NCBI RefSeq assembly: GCF_001592935.1
Contig: NZ_LRDB01000023.1
Location: forward strand, 310,001-374,000
Reading direction: 5' to 3'
Length of the DNA stretch: 64,000 bases
Origin: Roseivirga echinicomitans
GTDB lineage: Bacteria; Bacteroidota; Bacteroidia; Cytophagales; Cyclobacteriaceae
Shown one piece after another: positions 35,549 through 44,686 of this stretch (the stretch's first letter is position 1; every line of letters starts with the position of its first letter). A program made the translations under genes and the position numbers. Under the pieces are notes generated by a model, which saw only the letters and a list, made by a program, of their open reading frames with translations, was not told the DNA's origin and searched no databases.

Positions 35549-36277
35549 ATGCAAATTAGTGCCAAAGTTTTTATAGTCGTCTTGTTATCATTTATTTGTA
35601 ACACTGGTTTTAGTCAGTCAAATTTTGGCTTTGACACAAGACTTGAAGACGAAGAGTATGAAATTGAAAATGTGTTTGGAGCCTCTCATGCCTCCAACAG
35701 CGGCCTCATAAGTTCCTTATTCTGGCGGCACTCAAATTCATTTGACAAAAAGAATTTGGCACATTACGGGGTTGAACTGGCTAATACACGACACCCAAGA
35801 GAATCGCGACAAACCACTATTACAGGAAATAGTTTTGTTATCGGAAAATCCAATTATCTCATTTCTATCCGTCCTTATTACGGAAGAGAAAAAGTGTTAT
35901 TTCAAAAATCACAACAACAAGGGGTAAGGATTTCGGCTATGGCTTCTGCAGGCCCCACGCTTGGCTTAGAAACACCTTACTATGTAAATTATAGAGGAAG
36001 GAAGGAACAGTATGACCCAAGCATGCACTCTGTGAATAATATTAATGGAACAACTGGGATATTAAAAGGGCTCTTTCAATCAAAGTTTGTACCGGGGCTT
36101 CATTTCAAAACCTCAATGACTTTCGAAACCAATTCTACAAAAAATAGGGTTTTTGGCATTCAGGCAGGCTTTGTTGTGGAGGCTTTCACACGTAAAATCA
36201 ACATACTTCCAGAGGCCGAAAATAAGAATGTTTACTCTGCCGCATTCATTGCCGTTTATTTTGGCAAAAGAAGATAA
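35549..36277 (+). CDS. Secreted beta-rich hypothetical protein
   Basis: A 242-residue protein with a signal peptide (cleavage near TGFSQ, residue 23). The mature part has alternating aromatic strands (GLISSLFWRHSN, SYLISIRPYYGREKV, AAFIAVYF at the end), consistent with an outer-membrane barrel or beta-rich envelope protein. No family was recognised. It is 67 bp upstream of lipA on the same strand, though lipA has its own -7 box. Confidence 0.7.
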   Translation: MQISAKVFIVVLLSFICNTGFSQSNFGFDTRLEDEEYEIENVFGASHASNSGLISSLFWRHSNSFDKKNLAHYGVELANTRHPRESRQTTITGNSFVIGKSNYLISIRPYYGREKVLFQKSQQQGVRISAMASAGPTLGLETPYYVNYRGRKEQYDPSMHSVNNINGTTGILKGLFQSKFVPGLHFKTSMTFETNSTKNRVFGIQAGFVVEAFTRKINILPEAENKNVYSAAFIAVYFGKRR

Positions 36278-36309
36278 GCTACTTTCATACCATTTCGGAA
36301 CCTTTGCCT

Positions 36310-36317
36310 TACCTTTG
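36310..36317 (+). promoter_or_regulatory. -7 box upstream of lipA
   Basis: TACCTTTG is an exact TAnnTTTG, 27 bases before the ATG. No TTTG stands at the preferred spacing upstream. Confidence 0.5.
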
Positions 36318-36344
36318 TGGTATTGTTAGTCAGAGGAGAAAAGG

Positions 36345-37226
36345 ATGATTGAACTACCAGTAATTTCTAAAGAAAAAGAAACCAGAAGAAAAAAACCGGA
36401 CTGGTTGCGTGTAAAACTTCCTATTGGGGAAGAATACGCCAAAGTCCGTAAACTGGTTGATCAATATAAACTTCATACCATTTGCGAAAGCGGTAATTGC
36501 CCAAATATGGGTGAATGCTGGGGAGCAGGTACTGCCACGTTTATGATTTTAGGTAATGTATGTACCCGAAGCTGCTCATTTTGCGCAGTAGCCACAGGTC
36601 GCCCACCAGAATATGATACCGAGGAGCCTAAAAGAGTAGCCGAAGCGATTAAGTTGATGGGGGTTAAGCATGCCGTGCTTACTTCAGTCAACAGAGATGA
36701 GCTAAAGGACAGAGGAGCCGAAATCTGGTATCAAACGGTTGTAGAGACCAAAAAATTAAGCCCTGAAACGACCATAGAAACACTTATTCCAGATGTTAAA
36801 GGGAATTGGGACGCCCTATACAGAATGATCGATGCCGGTCAGGAAGTGGTTTCGCACAATATGGAAACTGTTGAAGAACTCTATAGAAGGGTTCGCCCTC
36901 AGGCCAAATACGCAAGAAGTTTAGAAGAGTTAAAACGCATTAAGGAATATGGCAAGCGTTCTAAATCTGGCGCCATGTTAGGTTTAGGTGAAACTGACGA
37001 ACAAGTATTCAGACTAATGGATGACTTGGCGGAAGTAAAGCTTGATATTTTGACTTTAGGCCAGTATTTGCAGCCTACCAAAATGCACCACGAAGTAATT
37101 GAATACGTTCACCCAGATAAGTTTGAATTCTTTAAAGAAGAAGGCTTAAAACGAGGAATTAAGTATGTAGAATCGGGCGCACTGGTTCGATCATCATACC
37201 ACGCAGAAAGACACGTTCACGTATAA
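36345..37226 (+). CDS. lipA: Lipoyl synthase
   Basis: A 293-residue radical-SAM enzyme that inserts two sulfurs into the octanoyl group on lipoyl domains. The auxiliary cluster cysteines C47, C52 and C58 (Cx4Cx5C) and the radical-SAM cysteines C73, C77 and C80 (CTRSCSFC) are intact. The C-terminal SSYHAER carries the serine that ligates the auxiliary cluster. It is followed by a strong terminator. Confidence 0.97.
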   Translation: MIELPVISKEKETRRKKPDWLRVKLPIGEEYAKVRKLVDQYKLHTICESGNCPNMGECWGAGTATFMILGNVCTRSCSFCAVATGRPPEYDTEEPKRVAEAIKLMGVKHAVLTSVNRDELKDRGAEIWYQTVVETKKLSPETTIETLIPDVKGNWDALYRMIDAGQEVVSHNMETVEELYRRVRPQAKYARSLEELKRIKEYGKRSKSGAMLGLGETDEQVFRLMDDLAEVKLDILTLGQYLQPTKMHHEVIEYVHPDKFEFFKEEGLKRGIKYVESGALVRSSYHAERHVHV

Positions 37227-37228
37227 CA

Positions 37229-37253
37229 AAAGAGGCGCCAATGGCGCCTCTTT
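37229..37253 (+). terminator. Bidirectional terminator after lipA
   Basis: AAAGAGGCGCC (37229-37239) pairs exactly with GGCGCCTCTTT (37243-37253) around a 3-base loop, ending in T residues. Confidence 0.88.
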
Positions 37254-37274
37254 ATATTTACATACTATCAGTTT

Positions 37275-37811
37275 CTAGAAAATTCTAATCCAAACACCTG
37301 GCACCCAAACTCGAACACCGCCCATTACGCTATAGCGGCCTTCCTGCCAACGATGATAATCTCTTCTCACTGTCCAGTGGCCAGAAACCCATACATCTCT
37401 TCTCAACCTTCTATTATACTCCCAATAGCCATTTACCCAAATATGTCTGCTGCTGGGCGCGCTACTTCGGAATACTTTATTCCTTCTTCCATTTCTGAAA
37501 TCGTAATCATAGTCGTAAGAATAATTATCAACTCTAGTCCAACCACCGTTACTCCTAGAGCCTGAGTAGCGATAGCCGTTATTTCTAACTACCACCTTCT
37601 TTACCACAGTCTCAGTTCTCCCATTTCTCTTTACGCTAGTGCTATATACTTTTTTACGATCATCGTTTCGTTTGCGATCGTCATTGCGTTTTTCAACTTT
37701 GTTTTTATCTCGGTTGTTTCGGCTATCATTACTTCGCCTCTGAGCCTGTATCTCTCCTTCGGCAAAAAGCCCAACCACCATAATTCCTATTAACAGTATC
37801 ACTCTTTTCAT
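37275..37811 (-). CDS. Secreted basic protein with WVxGxW repeats
   Basis: A 178-residue protein with a signal peptide (cleavage near QAQ, residue 24). A strongly basic low-complexity region rich in Arg, Asn and Asp follows, then three C-terminal repeats WVNGYW, WVSGHW and WVPGVW of the YXWGXW type. Such proteins are exported and probably attach to the cell surface. The function is unknown. Confidence 0.75.
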   Translation of the reverse strand: MKRVILLIGIMVVGLFAEGEIQAQRRSNDSRNNRDKNKVEKRNDDRKRNDDRKKVYSTSVKRNGRTETVVKKVVVRNNGYRYSGSRSNGGWTRVDNYSYDYDYDFRNGRRNKVFRSSAPSSRHIWVNGYWEYNRRLRRDVWVSGHWTVRRDYHRWQEGRYSVMGGVRVWVPGVWIRIF

Positions 37812-38116
37812 AACCTTGATATTTAAGTTTTCAACAAGGGTCGACCATTTTACTAATGCATTACAGACTCACATTTCCATTATCGTGCCAAAAAGAAAAG
37901 GGGTTTGGAGAAAAGAATTTCTGAATTCAACATTCTACTTGTTCCTAGCAGAACAAATCCGTAAAATTGCACACGCATTGACAAATAGTGAACCGCTCAA
38001 TAATTGAGAATAATAATTGTTTGGCTCTTAGGTAAATTTCAGCATTAGTGTTTGCAAATATTATTATAAGACTTATCTTTGCGTCCCGAATTTGAGAAAT
38101 TGTAAGTAATAAATAC
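37812..38116. other. Gap of about 300 bp between the WVxGxW gene and rpsT
   Basis: It holds the divergent start regions of its two neighbours and the rpsT promoter at 38051-38081. A 63-residue frame (37816-38007) has no family features and no recognisable promoter, and was not called. No RNA gene was seen. Confidence 0.6.
38051..38081 (+). promoter_or_regulatory. Bacteroidota-type promoter of rpsT
   Basis: TTTG (38051-38054), a 19-base spacer and TATCTTTG (38074-38081): an exact consensus match, 35 bases before the ATG. Confidence 0.85.
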
Positions 38117-38368
38117 ATGGCAAATCATAAGTCTGCATTAAAAAGAATACGTTCGAACGAGGCTAAACGATTGAGAAACCGTTACCAGCACAAAACAACT
38201 CGTACTTACATCAAGAGATTGAGAGATACCTCTGATAAAGCTGAGGCTCAAGAGTTATTGAAGAAAGTTATTGGAATGGTGGATAAATTGGCGAAAACCA
38301 ATATCATCCATAAAAACAAGGCTGCCAATAACAAATCAAAATTAACTAAGCTGGTAAACAGCCTTTAA
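38117..38368 (+). CDS. rpsT: 30S ribosomal protein S20
   Basis: An 83-residue basic, helical protein of normal S20 length that binds 16S rRNA early in 30S assembly. [21 protein letters not shown] and [16 protein letters not shown] (in part) are family hallmarks. It has a consensus promoter and a strong terminator, so it is monocistronic. Confidence 0.97.
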   Translation: MANHKSALKRIRSNEAKRLRNRYQHKTTRTYIKRLRDTSDKAEAQELLKKVIGMVDKLAKTNIIHKNKAANNKSKLTKLVNSL

Positions 38369-38391
38369 GGGTTAATTTGTAAAAATACTTG

Positions 38392-38422
38392 AAACCGAAC
38401 TCTTCAGGGTTCGGTTTTTTTT
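38392..38422 (+). terminator. rpsT terminator
   Basis: AAACCGAAC (38392-38400) pairs with GTTCGGTTT (38409-38417) around an 8-base loop, followed by a run of T residues. Confidence 0.92.
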
Positions 38423-38484
38423 GTTGCCCAATATTTAATATTCATAAGCTTTTATTATATTCAGTCTTCCCATTCTAATATAAA

Positions 38485-39174
38485 ATGGAAAAAGGACTAA
38501 ATATTCTTAAATGGGCTGAAGAAGATCGCCCACGTGAAAAACTCCTACTGAAAGGTAAGGCCGCGTTATCCGATGCAGAACTAATTGCCATCCTTATTGG
38601 TTCGGGATCTCGTGAGCTAAGTGCCGTTGATCTTTCTAAAAAAATCCTCTCCAACTCCAACAACGATCTCAATACATTAGCCAAACAATCAGTTTCTGAA
38701 CTTCAGCAATTCAAAGGGGTCGGTGAAGCCAAAGCTATTTCTATTATGAGTGCCTTAGAATTGGGTAGAAGAAGAAAGGTGTTTCAATCGGCTAAAAAAC
38801 TAAAAATCTCCAACTCAAAAGATGCATACGAGCTTATGAAGCCCGAATTGACGGATCAGCCCGTTGAACAATTTTGGGTAATTATGCTCAAAAGAAACAA
38901 TGAAGTCATTCAGAAAAGAGTAATCAGCCTAGGTGGTGTTTCAGGCACCGTAGCCGACCCTAAAGTGATCTTCAAAAAGGCATTAGAAGATTTAGCCAGC
39001 GGGATTATACTTGTTCACAACCATCCTTCTGGCAACCTAAAACCAAGTCAAGCAGATATTAAACTCACTGAAAAACTGAAGAATGCAGGAGAGTTACTTG
39101 AAATCCCCGTTTTAGACCATATCATCTTTACTGATGACGGCTACTATAGCTTTGCAGACGAAAGCTTAATCTAG
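38485..39174 (+). CDS. radC: RadC family JAB-domain protein
   Basis: A 229-residue protein. An N-terminal helical/HhH part (LSDAELIAILIGSG, FKGVGEAKA) is followed by a JAB/MPN+ metalloprotease-like domain with H178-x-H180 and D191 (HNHPSGNLKPSQAD), the zinc ligands. Although named for DNA repair, the biochemical role of RadC remains unclear. All metal ligands are present. Confidence 0.93.
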   Translation: MEKGLNILKWAEEDRPREKLLLKGKAALSDAELIAILIGSGSRELSAVDLSKKILSNSNNDLNTLAKQSVSELQQFKGVGEAKAISIMSALELGRRRKVFQSAKKLKISNSKDAYELMKPELTDQPVEQFWVIMLKRNNEVIQKRVISLGGVSGTVADPKVIFKKALEDLASGIILVHNHPSGNLKPSQADIKLTEKLKNAGELLEIPVLDHIIFTDDGYYSFADESLI

Positions 39175-39197
39175 CCTATACTTAAATCAACTTTGCA

Positions 39198-39228
39198 TTT
39201 GAGTTTCGGCCTTTTCAACCTTACTTTG
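39198..39228 (+). promoter_or_regulatory. Bacteroidota-type promoter of the DUF1684 gene
   Basis: TTTG (39198-39201), a 19-base spacer and TTACTTTG (39221-39228), one mismatch in the -7 box. The ATG follows within 5 bases, so the transcript may be leaderless or nearly so. Confidence 0.55.
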
Positions 39229-39232
39229 CAGC

Positions 39233-39850
39233 ATGAAAAGGAGCACCATTTTCGTTATTCTGATCGTTTTACTATTAGGTGTCACTGTCTTTAATTTTCT
39301 CACCGTTGGAGAGAGCACTAAAGATTACACAGCGCGAATTGAAACAGAAAGAAAAGACAAGGACAAGCGAATGCTCGCTTCAAGTTCTCCCCTACTGGAT
39401 GAAGAAAAGAAAATCTTCACTAAACTTAACTATTACCCAGTAAACGAAGATTATAAAATCTTGGCGCGCCTCATTGAAATAAAGCGGAAGGTGCCAGTCT
39501 TCATTACTACCACTACTGGCGAGCAGGAAAAGTACATTCCATATGCTCATGCACAATTCGAACTCGAAGGCAAGCAACAAAAACTGTTGCTCTACAAAGA
39601 TTGGGACGATGTAAACCCAAACCGTTTGTTTTTAATGTTTGCGGATGACACCAGCGGAGACGAAACTTATGGTGGTGGCAGGTACATTGATTTAGAAGAA
39701 AACGGTACCAATTCCATTATTTTAGACTTCAATACAGCCTACAATCCATACTGCCACTTCAACCCTGAGTACAGTTGCCCCATCCCTCCTGCCGAGAATT
39801 TGATGAAAGTTCCAATTAAAGCAGGCGAAAAGCTCTACAAAAACCTTTAA
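39233..39850 (+). CDS. DUF1684 protein
   Basis: A 205-residue protein with an N-terminal hydrophobic anchor (about residues 5-24). GGGRYIDLEENG, DFNTAYNPYCHFNPEYSCPIPPAENLM and PIKAGEK (in part) are the conserved DUF1684 core. Members are predicted exported proteins of unknown function. Confidence 0.88.
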   Translation: MKRSTIFVILIVLLLGVTVFNFLTVGESTKDYTARIETERKDKDKRMLASSSPLLDEEKKIFTKLNYYPVNEDYKILARLIEIKRKVPVFITTTTGEQEKYIPYAHAQFELEGKQQKLLLYKDWDDVNPNRLFLMFADDTSGDETYGGGRYIDLEENGTNSIILDFNTAYNPYCHFNPEYSCPIPPAENLMKVPIKAGEKLYKNL

Positions 39851-39894
39851 GCACATTGTTGGAAAGCTTAAATCATTAATTTTGCTCTTTCACC

Positions 39895-39902
39895 TAAATT
39901 TG
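39895..39902 (+). promoter_or_regulatory. -7 box upstream of pheT
   Basis: TAAATTTG is an exact -7 consensus, 22 bases before the pheT ATG. No TTTG occurs at the standard spacing. Confidence 0.45.
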
Positions 39903-39924
39903 GTGGGGCAAGTAAATTATCAGC

Positions 39925-42339
39925 ATGAAGATTTCCCTTAACTGGCTTAAAGAATACATTCAAATTACTGAATCTGCAGAAGAGATTGCAGCACTTTTAA
40001 CTGGCTCTGGACTTGAAGTAGAAACTTGGGAGGAAGTAGAATCGGTAAAAGGCGGCTTAAAAGGCTTGGTCATTGGTGAAGTCATCACTTGTGCAAAACA
40101 CCCCAATGCAGATAAACTAAGCGTAACCACCGTTGATATTGGAGGAGAACAGCTTTCTCCGATTGTATGTGGCGCTCCAAACGTAAAAGCAGGTCAAAAA
40201 GTAATTGTTGCTACCGTAGGTGCAACGCTATACCCAAGTTCAGGCGATTCATTCCAAATAAAAAGGGCCAAGATTAGAGGTGAAGTTTCAGAAGGAATGA
40301 TTTGTGCCGAAGATGAGATAGGTCTTGGACAATCGCATGATGGCATTTTAGTGCTTGACACAGATCTACCCAGCGGCACTCCTGCCGCAGACTATTTCAA
40401 TTTAGAATCTGATTTCGTTTTCGAAATAGGCTTAACCCCAAACCGAGCAGATGGCGCTTCGCACATTGGTGTAGCCAGAGACCTCAAAGCGCTTCTCAAT
40501 AGAAAAGTTGAATCCCCTTCTGTTGAAAGCTTCAAAGTAGACAATGAGAAAAGAGTCATTCCGGTAACCGTTGAAAATACCGAAGCGTGCCCAAGGTATT
40601 CTTCTCTCACCATAACTGGGGTTACAGTAACTGATTCTCCTGAATGGTTAAAAAATAGATTGAATTCAATTGGAATAAAGCCGACCAATAATGTGGTGGA
40701 CATTACCAATTATATACTCCATAGCCTTGGCCAACCAATGCATGCGTTTGACGCGGATGAAGTTGTAGGAGATAAAATAACAGTGAAAACACTTCCTGAA
40801 GGAACCACATTCACAACCCTAGATGAAAAAGAAAGAAAACTAGCCGATACAGACCTGATGATTTGTAATGAGGCTGGTGGAATGTGTATCGCTGGTGTAT
40901 TTGGCGGTATAAAGTCAGGCGTTAAGAAAACCACTAAAAACGTGTTTTTGGAAAGTGCTTATTTCTCTCCAGACTACACCAGGAAAAGTGCCCAAAAGCA
41001 TCAATTAAAAACAGACGCCTCTTTCCGTTACGAGCGTGGAACAGACCCTAACATTACGGTTTACGCATTAAAATATGCGGCACTGCTCATTAAAGAGCTT
41101 GCTGGAGGCGAAATCTCATCACCAATAGCCGACTTCTATCCTGCGCCAATTCAAGATTTCAAAGTAGAAGTAAAATTCGCGAATATCGACCGATTGATAG
41201 GCAAGGCAATTGGAAATGACAGGATCAAGTCTATTCTAGAAAGCTTAGATATTCAAATTCAGGATGAAACTGAAACTGGCTTTACTGCTATTGTTCCTCC
41301 TTTCCGTGTAGATGTCCAGCGCGAAGCTGATATTGTAGAAGAAGTATTGAGAATTTACGGTTACAACAATATTGAGATTGATGAGCATTTAAGCAGCTCA
41401 TTTCTTTCCGAGTTTCCAGCCAAAGATGCAGATGGCATCAAAAAGGAAACCTCTCGTTTGTTGGCGGGCGCAGGGTTTCATGAAATCGTAACCAACTCAC
41501 TTACTAAAGATGGTTATTCCAATTCTACTGCTGCCATTGATGAAAATGACAACGTTAAAATTCTCAACTATTTGAGTGAAGATTTGAACGTAATGCGTCA
41601 AACACTTTTGTTCCATGGCCTCGAGGTTATCGATAGAAATGTAAAACGTAAAAATGGCGACCTAAGACTTTTTGAATTTGGAACCACTTATCATTTCATC
41701 AAGGAAAAATATGTAGAGCGTTCTAGGCTTTCACTGTTTGTAACAGGAAATGCCACGCCTGAGAGCTGGTTATCACCAAGTAGGAAGGTGAACTTCCATG
41801 ATTTGTCTGCGATTGTGCTCAAGTTATTGGCCAAGTTTGGCATCAGTAAAATTGAAAACCAAGAAACAGAAAGTGAGTTATTCGGCTATGGATTAACAAT
41901 TTCTACGAATAAAAAACCAATTGTACACCTTGGAAAGGTGAACGCAGAAGTGGCCAAATTAACGGATGTTTCTACCGAAGTATTCTTTGCTGACTTCGAT
42001 TGGGACTATATTCAAAAACTTTATACTTCTGAATTTACCTTCCAGCCGATCTCTAAATACCCTGAGGTAAAAAGAGACTTGTCATTGGTTGTTGATAAAG
42101 CCATAAATTTTGATGACATTAGGATGTTAGCAGAAAAGCTTGAGCGATCATTGATCAATAGAGTCAGTGTTTTTGACGTATATGAAGGTGACAAAATTGA
42201 TGCGGGTAAGAAAGCCTATGCCATTAGTTTCTATCTTCAAGACCAAGAAAAAACATTAACAGACAAAGTGATTGATAAAAGCATGAGTCGATTAATGCAA
42301 GGTTTTGAGCGTGAGCTTGGAGCAGTAATAAGAAAATAA
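39925..42339 (+). CDS. pheT: Phenylalanine-tRNA ligase beta subunit
   Basis: An 804-residue subunit of normal length. It begins with MKISLNWLKEYI and a tRNA-binding (EMAP-like) domain (about 40-150; HPNADKLSVTTVDIGG), then the B3/B4 editing region (NRADGASHIGVARDL), the B5 domain, the synthetase-like core and a C-terminal FDX-ACB anticodon-binding domain (FQPISKYPEVKRDLSLVV). pheS is not adjacent, as in many Bacteroidota. Confidence 0.97.
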   Translation: MKISLNWLKEYIQITESAEEIAALLTGSGLEVETWEEVESVKGGLKGLVIGEVITCAKHPNADKLSVTTVDIGGEQLSPIVCGAPNVKAGQKVIVATVGATLYPSSGDSFQIKRAKIRGEVSEGMICAEDEIGLGQSHDGILVLDTDLPSGTPAADYFNLESDFVFEIGLTPNRADGASHIGVARDLKALLNRKVESPSVESFKVDNEKRVIPVTVENTEACPRYSSLTITGVTVTDSPEWLKNRLNSIGIKPTNNVVDITNYILHSLGQPMHAFDADEVVGDKITVKTLPEGTTFTTLDEKERKLADTDLMICNEAGGMCIAGVFGGIKSGVKKTTKNVFLESAYFSPDYTRKSAQKHQLKTDASFRYERGTDPNITVYALKYAALLIKELAGGEISSPIADFYPAPIQDFKVEVKFANIDRLIGKAIGNDRIKSILESLDIQIQDETETGFTAIVPPFRVDVQREADIVEEVLRIYGYNNIEIDEHLSSSFLSEFPAKDADGIKKETSRLLAGAGFHEIVTNSLTKDGYSNSTAAIDENDNVKILNYLSEDLNVMRQTLLFHGLEVIDRNVKRKNGDLRLFEFGTTYHFIKEKYVERSRLSLFVTGNATPESWLSPSRKVNFHDLSAIVLKLLAKFGISKIENQETESELFGYGLTISTNKKPIVHLGKVNAEVAKLTDVSTEVFFADFDWDYIQKLYTSEFTFQPISKYPEVKRDLSLVVDKAINFDDIRMLAEKLERSLINRVSVFDVYEGDKIDAGKKAYAISFYLQDQEKTLTDKVIDKSMSRLMQGFERELGAVIRK

Positions 42340-42340
42340 G

Positions 42341-42637
42341 ATGGCAGAATTATCGCTTTTTCAACGTTTAGACCGTGTGCAACAGCAGTTAAAGCAACTG
42401 GTGGTCAAGCATGAGACATTAAAGCAAGAGAACAAAGCGTTAGCGAACCAAAATACTGAGTTAAAAGGACAAATAATTGACCTTCGAACTCAAGTTGCTG
42501 ATTTTAAAAATCAGGATAAAATCACTAAAATTGTATCAAACACAACCGTAGAAAAGGAAGAGTCTACAGAGTTGAAGCATAAGTTAAACGAGTACATTAA
42601 GGAAATAGATAAATGTATTACTCATTTAAGTGAGTAG
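42341..42637 (+). CDS. ZapB-like coiled-coil protein
   Basis: A 98-residue protein that is almost wholly coiled coil (QQQLKQLVVKHETLKQENKAL). It stands one base after pheT and 9 bp before zapA. In Bacteroidota a small coiled-coil gene commonly lies between pheT and zapA. A role in Z-ring organisation is inferred from position and composition only. Confidence 0.75.
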   Translation: MAELSLFQRLDRVQQQLKQLVVKHETLKQENKALANQNTELKGQIIDLRTQVADFKNQDKITKIVSNTTVEKEESTELKHKLNEYIKEIDKCITHLSE

Positions 42638-42646
42638 TATGATCAT

Positions 42647-42937
42647 ATGGTAGACATTCTATCAATAAAAATCAAAATTGGGGACCGAGAGTACCCTATG
42701 AAAGTTAAACCTGAAGAGGAGCAAAGGGTACGGAATGCAGGCAAGTTAATAAATGAGAAATTACGGTCTTTTAAAAGCCAGTTTGGTATAGATGACAAAG
42801 AAGATCTCTTAGCCATGGTAGCATTCGATTGTATGATCGCAAAGATGAAAGTGGAAAGTGAAGTAGAATCAATAGATTCGACAACTACTGACCAGTTAGA
42901 TCAACTTGAAGACATAATCAAAACAGCCCTCTCTTAA
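42647..42937 (+). CDS. zapA: Cell division protein ZapA
   Basis: A 96-residue protein that binds FtsZ and promotes Z-ring bundling. ILSIKIKIGDREYPMKVKPEEEQRV is the ZapA N-terminal globular part and LLAMVAFDCMIAKMK leads into the dimerising helix. It is a member of the pheT-coiled coil-zapA-rny run. Confidence 0.88.
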   Translation: MVDILSIKIKIGDREYPMKVKPEEEQRVRNAGKLINEKLRSFKSQFGIDDKEDLLAMVAFDCMIAKMKVESEVESIDSTTTDQLDQLEDIIKTALS

Positions 42938-43000
42938 TTCCTTAAATACCGATTTAGATTACGTTTCAGTACACTTCCAATTCTACCTATAGATTCACAT

Positions 43001-44566
43001 ATGGGAGAAACAGTTACAATCCTCATTACGGCCATCGGAGCGTTGGCTATAGGGGTGTTCATAGGAAGACTTCTGTTACAAAAAGTTAACACGAAGGCTG
43101 CTCAAGAACTTGCAGAAAAAGGCAAACTAATCATGAAAGAGGCTGAACTTACAGCCGAAACCCTCAAAAAAGATAAAATTCTTGAGGCCAAAGAAAAGTA
43201 CCTACAGCTTAAATCTGAGTTTGAAGAAGAGGTTAATCGCAAGAAAAATCAAATCATCACCAACGAGAACAAGCTGAAACAAAAGGAAACCACACTCAAT
43301 GCTCAACTAGAAAAGGTAAAGCGAAAAGAAGCCGAAGTTGATAGCCTTAAAGAAAATGTAGAAGCGCAGTTAGAGATTGTTCGAAAGCGTAAAGACGACC
43401 TTGAAAAAAAGGTGGATGAAAAAGTAAGAGCACTTGAAAAAGTCGCCCAACTTTCAGCTGACGAAGCCCGAGATCAACTGATGGAAACCTTAAAGGTTGA
43501 AGCGGAATCTAATGCATCGGTGCTCATTAAAGACATTATTGATGAGGCCAAGCTAACAGGGGCAAAAGAAGCCAAGAAGATTGTCATTGAATCTATTCAA
43601 AGAACCGCCACTGAACATGCAGTTGAAAACTGTGTATCCATTTTCCATATTGAAAGTGATGATGTAAAGGGTAAAATTATTGGTAGAGAAGGTAGAAATA
43701 TTCGTGCGCTAGAGGCAGCTACTGGAGTAGAAATTATTGTTGATGATACTCCCGAAGCGATCATCATTTCTGGCTTTGATCCAGTAAGAAGAGAAGTCGC
43801 TCGACTTTCTTTGCATAGGCTTGTAACTGATGGTAGAATTCACCCCGCGAGGATTGAAGAAATTGTAACCAAAACCACTCAAAACATTGAGGAGGAAATC
43901 GTAGAGATTGGTGAAAGAACGGTGATCGACTTGGGTATCCATGGCCTCCACCCTGAACTTATCAAGTTGGTAGGTCGAATGAGGTTTAGATCTTCTTATG
44001 GTCAAAACTTACTTCAACACTCAAGAGAAGTAGCTAGACTTTGTGCTACTATGGCTTCAGAGCTAGGCTTAAACGCCAAACGTGCGAAAAGAGCAGGCTT
44101 GCTTCATGATATAGGAAAGGTTTGGCCAGAAGAACCGGAAATTCCACATGCATTATTAGGAATGGAATTAGCTCAGAAATACAAGGAGCATCCAGAAATC
44201 TGCAATGCGATCGGAGCCCACCACGATGAAATCGAAATGACTTCAATGATCTCTCCACTTATCCAGGCTTGTGATGCTATCTCAGGGGCTCGCCCTGGCG
44301 CTAGAAGAGAAGTGATGGAATCTTACATCAAACGACTGAAAGACCTTGAGGCGCTTGCCTTAGACTTTGACGGAGTAAATAAATGCTACGCCATACAGGC
44401 CGGTAGAGAATTGAGAGTTTTGGTAGATGCCGACTCAGTTTCTGATACTACCGCGGGTCAGCTTTCTTTTGATATTTCACAAAAAATTGAAAAGGATATG
44501 CAATACCCAGGGCAAATTAAGGTGACTGTGATTCGTGAAATGAGAGCGGTAAACTACGCTAAATAG
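43001..44566 (+). CDS. rny: Ribonuclease Y
   Basis: A 521-residue membrane-anchored endoribonuclease that initiates mRNA decay. N-terminal helix (about residues 4-25), a long coiled coil (to about 200), a KH domain ([23 protein letters not shown], in part) and an HD domain with LLHDIGKV and [10 protein letters not shown]. Length and domain order are standard. Confidence 0.96.
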   Translation: MGETVTILITAIGALAIGVFIGRLLLQKVNTKAAQELAEKGKLIMKEAELTAETLKKDKILEAKEKYLQLKSEFEEEVNRKKNQIITNENKLKQKETTLNAQLEKVKRKEAEVDSLKENVEAQLEIVRKRKDDLEKKVDEKVRALEKVAQLSADEARDQLMETLKVEAESNASVLIKDIIDEAKLTGAKEAKKIVIESIQRTATEHAVENCVSIFHIESDDVKGKIIGREGRNIRALEAATGVEIIVDDTPEAIIISGFDPVRREVARLSLHRLVTDGRIHPARIEEIVTKTTQNIEEEIVEIGERTVIDLGIHGLHPELIKLVGRMRFRSSYGQNLLQHSREVARLCATMASELGLNAKRAKRAGLLHDIGKVWPEEPEIPHALLGMELAQKYKEHPEICNAIGAHHDEIEMTSMISPLIQACDAISGARPGARREVMESYIKRLKDLEALALDFDGVNKCYAIQAGRELRVLVDADSVSDTTAGQLSFDISQKIEKDMQYPGQIKVTVIREMRAVNYAK

Positions 44567-44621
44567 AATCATGCTTAGCAGAGAAAATTTCCGATAGGAA
44601 CCTCTCACTCAGGCTATAAAT

Positions 44622-44664
44622 AAAAATGGCTGGTCTTCTGATGAAGGCCAGCCATTTTTGTTTG
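44622..44664 (+). terminator. Bidirectional terminator between rny and the S41 protease gene
   Basis: AAAAATGGCTGG (44622-44633) pairs with CCAGCCATTTTT (44648-44659); an inner TTC/GAA extends the stem. T residues follow on both strands. Confidence 0.9.
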
Positions 44665-44686
44665 GTTTATCGCTTACTATAGCGGT

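Noticed and set aside
37816-38007. 63-residue frame in the gap before rpsT
   Set aside because: No recognisable domain, no promoter, and it overlaps the divergent start region of the WVxGxW gene.
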